Below are positions 4,125 to 6,325 of a stretch of DNA of 6,325 nucleotides, piece by piece (positions within the stretch are counted from its first letter, which is position 1; every line of letters starts with the position of its first letter). The translations under genes were made by a program, and so were the position numbers. The stretch is from the NCBI GenBank assembly GCA_024762625.1, contig JANTHA010000129.1:1-6325 (forward strand). The letters run 5' to 3'. This stretch comes from Thiotrichaceae bacterium. Its GTDB lineage: Bacteria; Pseudomonadota; Gammaproteobacteria; Thiotrichales; Thiotrichaceae. Below the pieces are notes generated by a model. The model was not told the origin of the DNA. It was given only the letters and a program-made list of their open reading frames with translations, and made no database searches.

Positions 4125-6325
4125 ATGCTTTACCTGCATACCAGCAACCAGCTGGAACAACTGGCGAAACAGTTCTGTCTGGTAACCGGAGAACCATACG
4201 ATCATCCTCAAAACCGGTTTTTTGACAGTGAAAAAGTGATCGTGCAGAACGCCGGCATGGCGCGCTGGCTATCGCTCAGGGTTGCGCAACAGACCGGCAT
4301 TAGCGCCAATATGGAAACACTGTTTCCCGCCGAATTCATGTGGCGCTTATTGCGTATGGTGATTGCGGACTTACCGGAACAGGATCCCTGTGCGCCAGCA
4401 TCGCTACGCTGGCGACTATTTATGGTTTTTCTGGATGAACTGGGCGACGCCGAAGCCGATTTCCCCGAATTGACACATTATCTCAAAGATGAAACATCCG
4501 CCTGGGATCTGGCGGGTGAATTATCGCGGCTGCTGGATCAATACCTGTTTTATCGTGATGACTGGATTAGGGAATGGGAAACAAACAGTGAAACACACTG
4601 GCAGGCGCGTTTATGGCGCAAGGTGGTTAGCGATAATGGCCTTGTTCACTGGCTATCCATGCAGGATCAGTTCATTGAAGCACTAAAAAACCTAGACCCT
4701 GAAACCAGCGCGTTGTCGCAACGGGTTTCCTTTTTCTCGCTATCCGCTCTATCGCCCGGTTATTTACGCCTGCTCGGAGAGCTGGGAAAAATCATTGATA
4801 TTCATCTGTTTATTATCAATCCATGCCAGGAATACTGGGGCGATATTCTCTCTGAAAAGCAGATTGCACGCCTTGATCCCGCATTACAGGACTACTATGA
4901 AGCGGGCAACCCATTGTTGTCTTCCCTGGGCAAACAGGGGCGTGATTTCATTGATCAATGCCTGGACTTGCCTGATATCCAGTTAATTGATCAGTGGCGC
5001 GTCAACGAGCAAGCCACCAGCCTGCTGGCGCATCTGCAAGGCGATATCCTCGCATTGCGTTTTCCCAGGCAGGGGAAGGAACGCGCTGATGGCGGCCTGA
5101 CGGTTGATGGTGATCTTACAGCTGATGGCTACATAACAGCTGATGGCTCTGTACAGTTCCACGCCTGTCATACGCCGATGCGCGAGGTGGAGGTGTTGCG
5201 CGACCAGATTCTGGATATTTTACAAAACGATCCAGAATGCGCGCCCAGCGACATTGTTGTCATGATGCCTGATGTTGAATGTTATGCGCCTTATATCGAA
5301 GCAGTTTTTTCAACGCCGCCGGACAAGCAAAGCAAAACTGCGCTGCCCTTCAGTATTGCAGATCGAAGTCCATCCGCTTCTCAGCAAATCATCGAAGTCA
5401 TGCTTAAGATTCTGGCGTTGCCGCGCACCCGCTTTGATGTGGAATCCGTGTTTGAGCTACTGGAATACGAAGCGCTTCGAAAACCGTTTGATATGCAGCA
5501 AAGCGACGTCATCGAATGCCGCGAACTAGCCCGCGCTGTCAATATCCGCTGGGGCGTCAGCGCAACATCCCGGCATCATAACGGATTGCCTGAAACAGAC
5601 GAACATACCTGGCGTTACGCGCTGGATCGCATGTTGCTGGGTTACATGATGCCGGGCGAAACACTGTTCGATCCAGACAACGCTGGCCACGCCGCGCCTG
5701 AAAAGTCTTTACCCCTGCTTCCGTATGATCAGCTTGAAGGCTCCAAAGTACAGCTACTCGCCAGGCTCAAACGCTTTACTGATACCATTTTTACGCTGGA
5801 CGAGTGGTCCAGGCAGAACAAAAACCTGCAGGCATGGTTGCAACAGATGCGCTCATTCATCAGGACGCTGTTTAAGGAAGACAATGATGCATCCGCCTTG
5901 CTGGACATGCTGGACGAGATGCGCCAGCAAATTGAAACAGCAGGGCTTGCAGAGTCTGACAACAAGCTGCCATTTGCGGTAATCAGCAAGATCATGAAAC
6001 AGGCTTTGCAGGGAATCAAAGGCAGGGAGAAATTTTTAGGCTACGGAATCACTTTTTGCGCATTGACGCCAATGCGCAGCGTCCCCTTCAAGGTAGTCGC
6101 ACTGCTCGGCATGAATGATGGCGATTTCCCGCGTCACACTAAAAAACACGGCTTTGACCTGAGCGCCAGACAAGCCAGAAAAGGCGATCGTTCGCAACGC
6201 GATGAAGATCGCTACCTGTTTCTCGAATCGCTACTGGCCACACGGGAAAAACTGATGATCAGTTTTGTCGGCCAAAGCGTGAAAGATAATGCGACCTTGC
6301 CGCCCTCGGTGGTGGTCAGCGAATT
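4125..6325 (+). CDS. recC: RecBCD exonuclease V subunit RecC, partial (3' end outside the window)
   Basis: The frame is open from the ATG at 4125 to the edge: 733 codons plus two bases, about two thirds of the E. coli protein (1,122 residues). RecC holds RecB and RecD together, splits the duplex at broken ends and reads Chi in the 3' strand. Similarity to E. coli is clear throughout: MLYLHTSNQL at the start (E. coli MLRVYHSNRL), QNAGMARWL (41-49), DQYLFYRDDW (138-147), NPCQEYWGDI (232-241), GNPLLSSLGKQGRD (261-274), FHACHTPMREVEVL (345-358), then near the right edge MRSVPFKVVALLGMNDGDFPR and RDEDRYLFLESLL. These regions form the helicase-like but catalytically inactive N-terminal domains. The nuclease-like C-terminal domain is not in the window. 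About 25 residues present in E. coli before GNPLL are missing, and residues 321-344 are a four-copy hexapeptide repeat. The ribosome binding site is weak. recB and recD, usually adjacent, are not seen. Confidence 0.97.
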   Translation, partial: MLYLHTSNQLEQLAKQFCLVTGEPYDHPQNRFFDSEKVIVQNAGMARWLSLRVAQQTGISANMETLFPAEFMWRLLRMVIADLPEQDPCAPASLRWRLFMVFLDELGDAEADFPELTHYLKDETSAWDLAGELSRLLDQYLFYRDDWIREWETNSETHWQARLWRKVVSDNGLVHWLSMQDQFIEALKNLDPETSALSQRVSFFSLSALSPGYLRLLGELGKIIDIHLFIINPCQEYWGDILSEKQIARLDPALQDYYEAGNPLLSSLGKQGRDFIDQCLDLPDIQLIDQWRVNEQATSLLAHLQGDILALRFPRQGKERADGGLTVDGDLTADGYITADGSVQFHACHTPMREVEVLRDQILDILQNDPECAPSDIVVMMPDVECYAPYIEAVFSTPPDKQSKTALPFSIADRSPSASQQIIEVMLKILALPRTRFDVESVFELLEYEALRKPFDMQQSDVIECRELARAVNIRWGVSATSRHHNGLPETDEHTWRYALDRMLLGYMMPGETLFDPDNAGHAAPEKSLPLLPYDQLEGSKVQLLARLKRFTDTIFTLDEWSRQNKNLQAWLQQMRSFIRTLFKEDNDASALLDMLDEMRQQIETAGLAESDNKLPFAVISKIMKQALQGIKGREKFLGYGITFCALTPMRSVPFKVVALLGMNDGDFPRHTKKHGFDLSARQARKGDRSQRDEDRYLFLESLLATREKLMISFVGQSVKDNATLPPSVVVSE
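5085..5156 (+). repeat. Four in-frame 18-bp tandem repeats inside recC
   Basis: Units at 5085-5102, 5103-5120, 5121-5138 and 5139-5156 share the core GCTGATGGC (GTTGATGGT in the second) and encode ADGGLT, VDGDLT, ADGYIT and ADGSVQ, RecC residues 321-344. The period is exactly six codons, so copy-number change would keep the frame. The repeat lies just before the conserved FHACH segment, where E. coli has a different polar stretch (ending LDSSITFHVCH), so it probably forms a surface linker. Confidence 0.85.

Noticed and set aside
5149..5156. CTGTACAG palindrome as a LexA box
   Set aside because: It lacks the 8-base spacer between CTGT and ACAG, lies inside the recC coding repeat, and is explained by that repeat.

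Overview
The window reads as chromosomal DNA, roughly 50% GC, from a sulfur-oxidizing gammaproteobacterium. Two genes point there. One is a DsrS-like protein, a family tied to the reverse-acting Dsr sulfur-oxidation pathway. The other is a RecC closely resembling the enterobacterial subunit of RecBCD. No genus can be named from the sequence alone. All six genes lie on the + strand, and no stretch longer than 300 bases lacks a gene.

Layout. Bases 1-133 form one long imperfect palindrome, cut by the left edge of the window. It looks like a small non-coding mobile or repetitive element sitting just before the first gene. Then come dsrS (168-1304), a short array of 11-bp repeats (1320-1366), a 78-residue unknown (1396-1632), a six-cysteine unknown of 156 residues (1645-2115), cysG (2170-3609) and a stand-alone S24 (LexA/UmuD-like) domain protein (3626-3988). 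After 136 bases that hold a candidate promoter and a perfect 13-bp palindrome, recC starts at 4125 and runs off the right edge. About 733 codons are present, against roughly 1,120 in E. coli.

How the genes may work together. CysG makes siroheme, the cofactor of dissimilatory sulfite reductase DsrAB, so its place beside dsrS fits a siroheme-supply and Dsr-support cluster. The two unknown genes between dsrS and cysG, one of them cysteine-rich, are the best candidates here for undescribed accessory proteins. The S24 protein lacks a DNA-binding domain and has Arg where the catalytic Lys should be, so it is unlikely to be an active LexA-type repressor. recC belongs to double-strand-break repair and probably starts a separate transcription unit. 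Notable details are an in-frame 18-bp tandem repeat inside recC, changes at RecC positions linked to Chi recognition, and Thr at the CysG position that is a phosphoserine in Salmonella.
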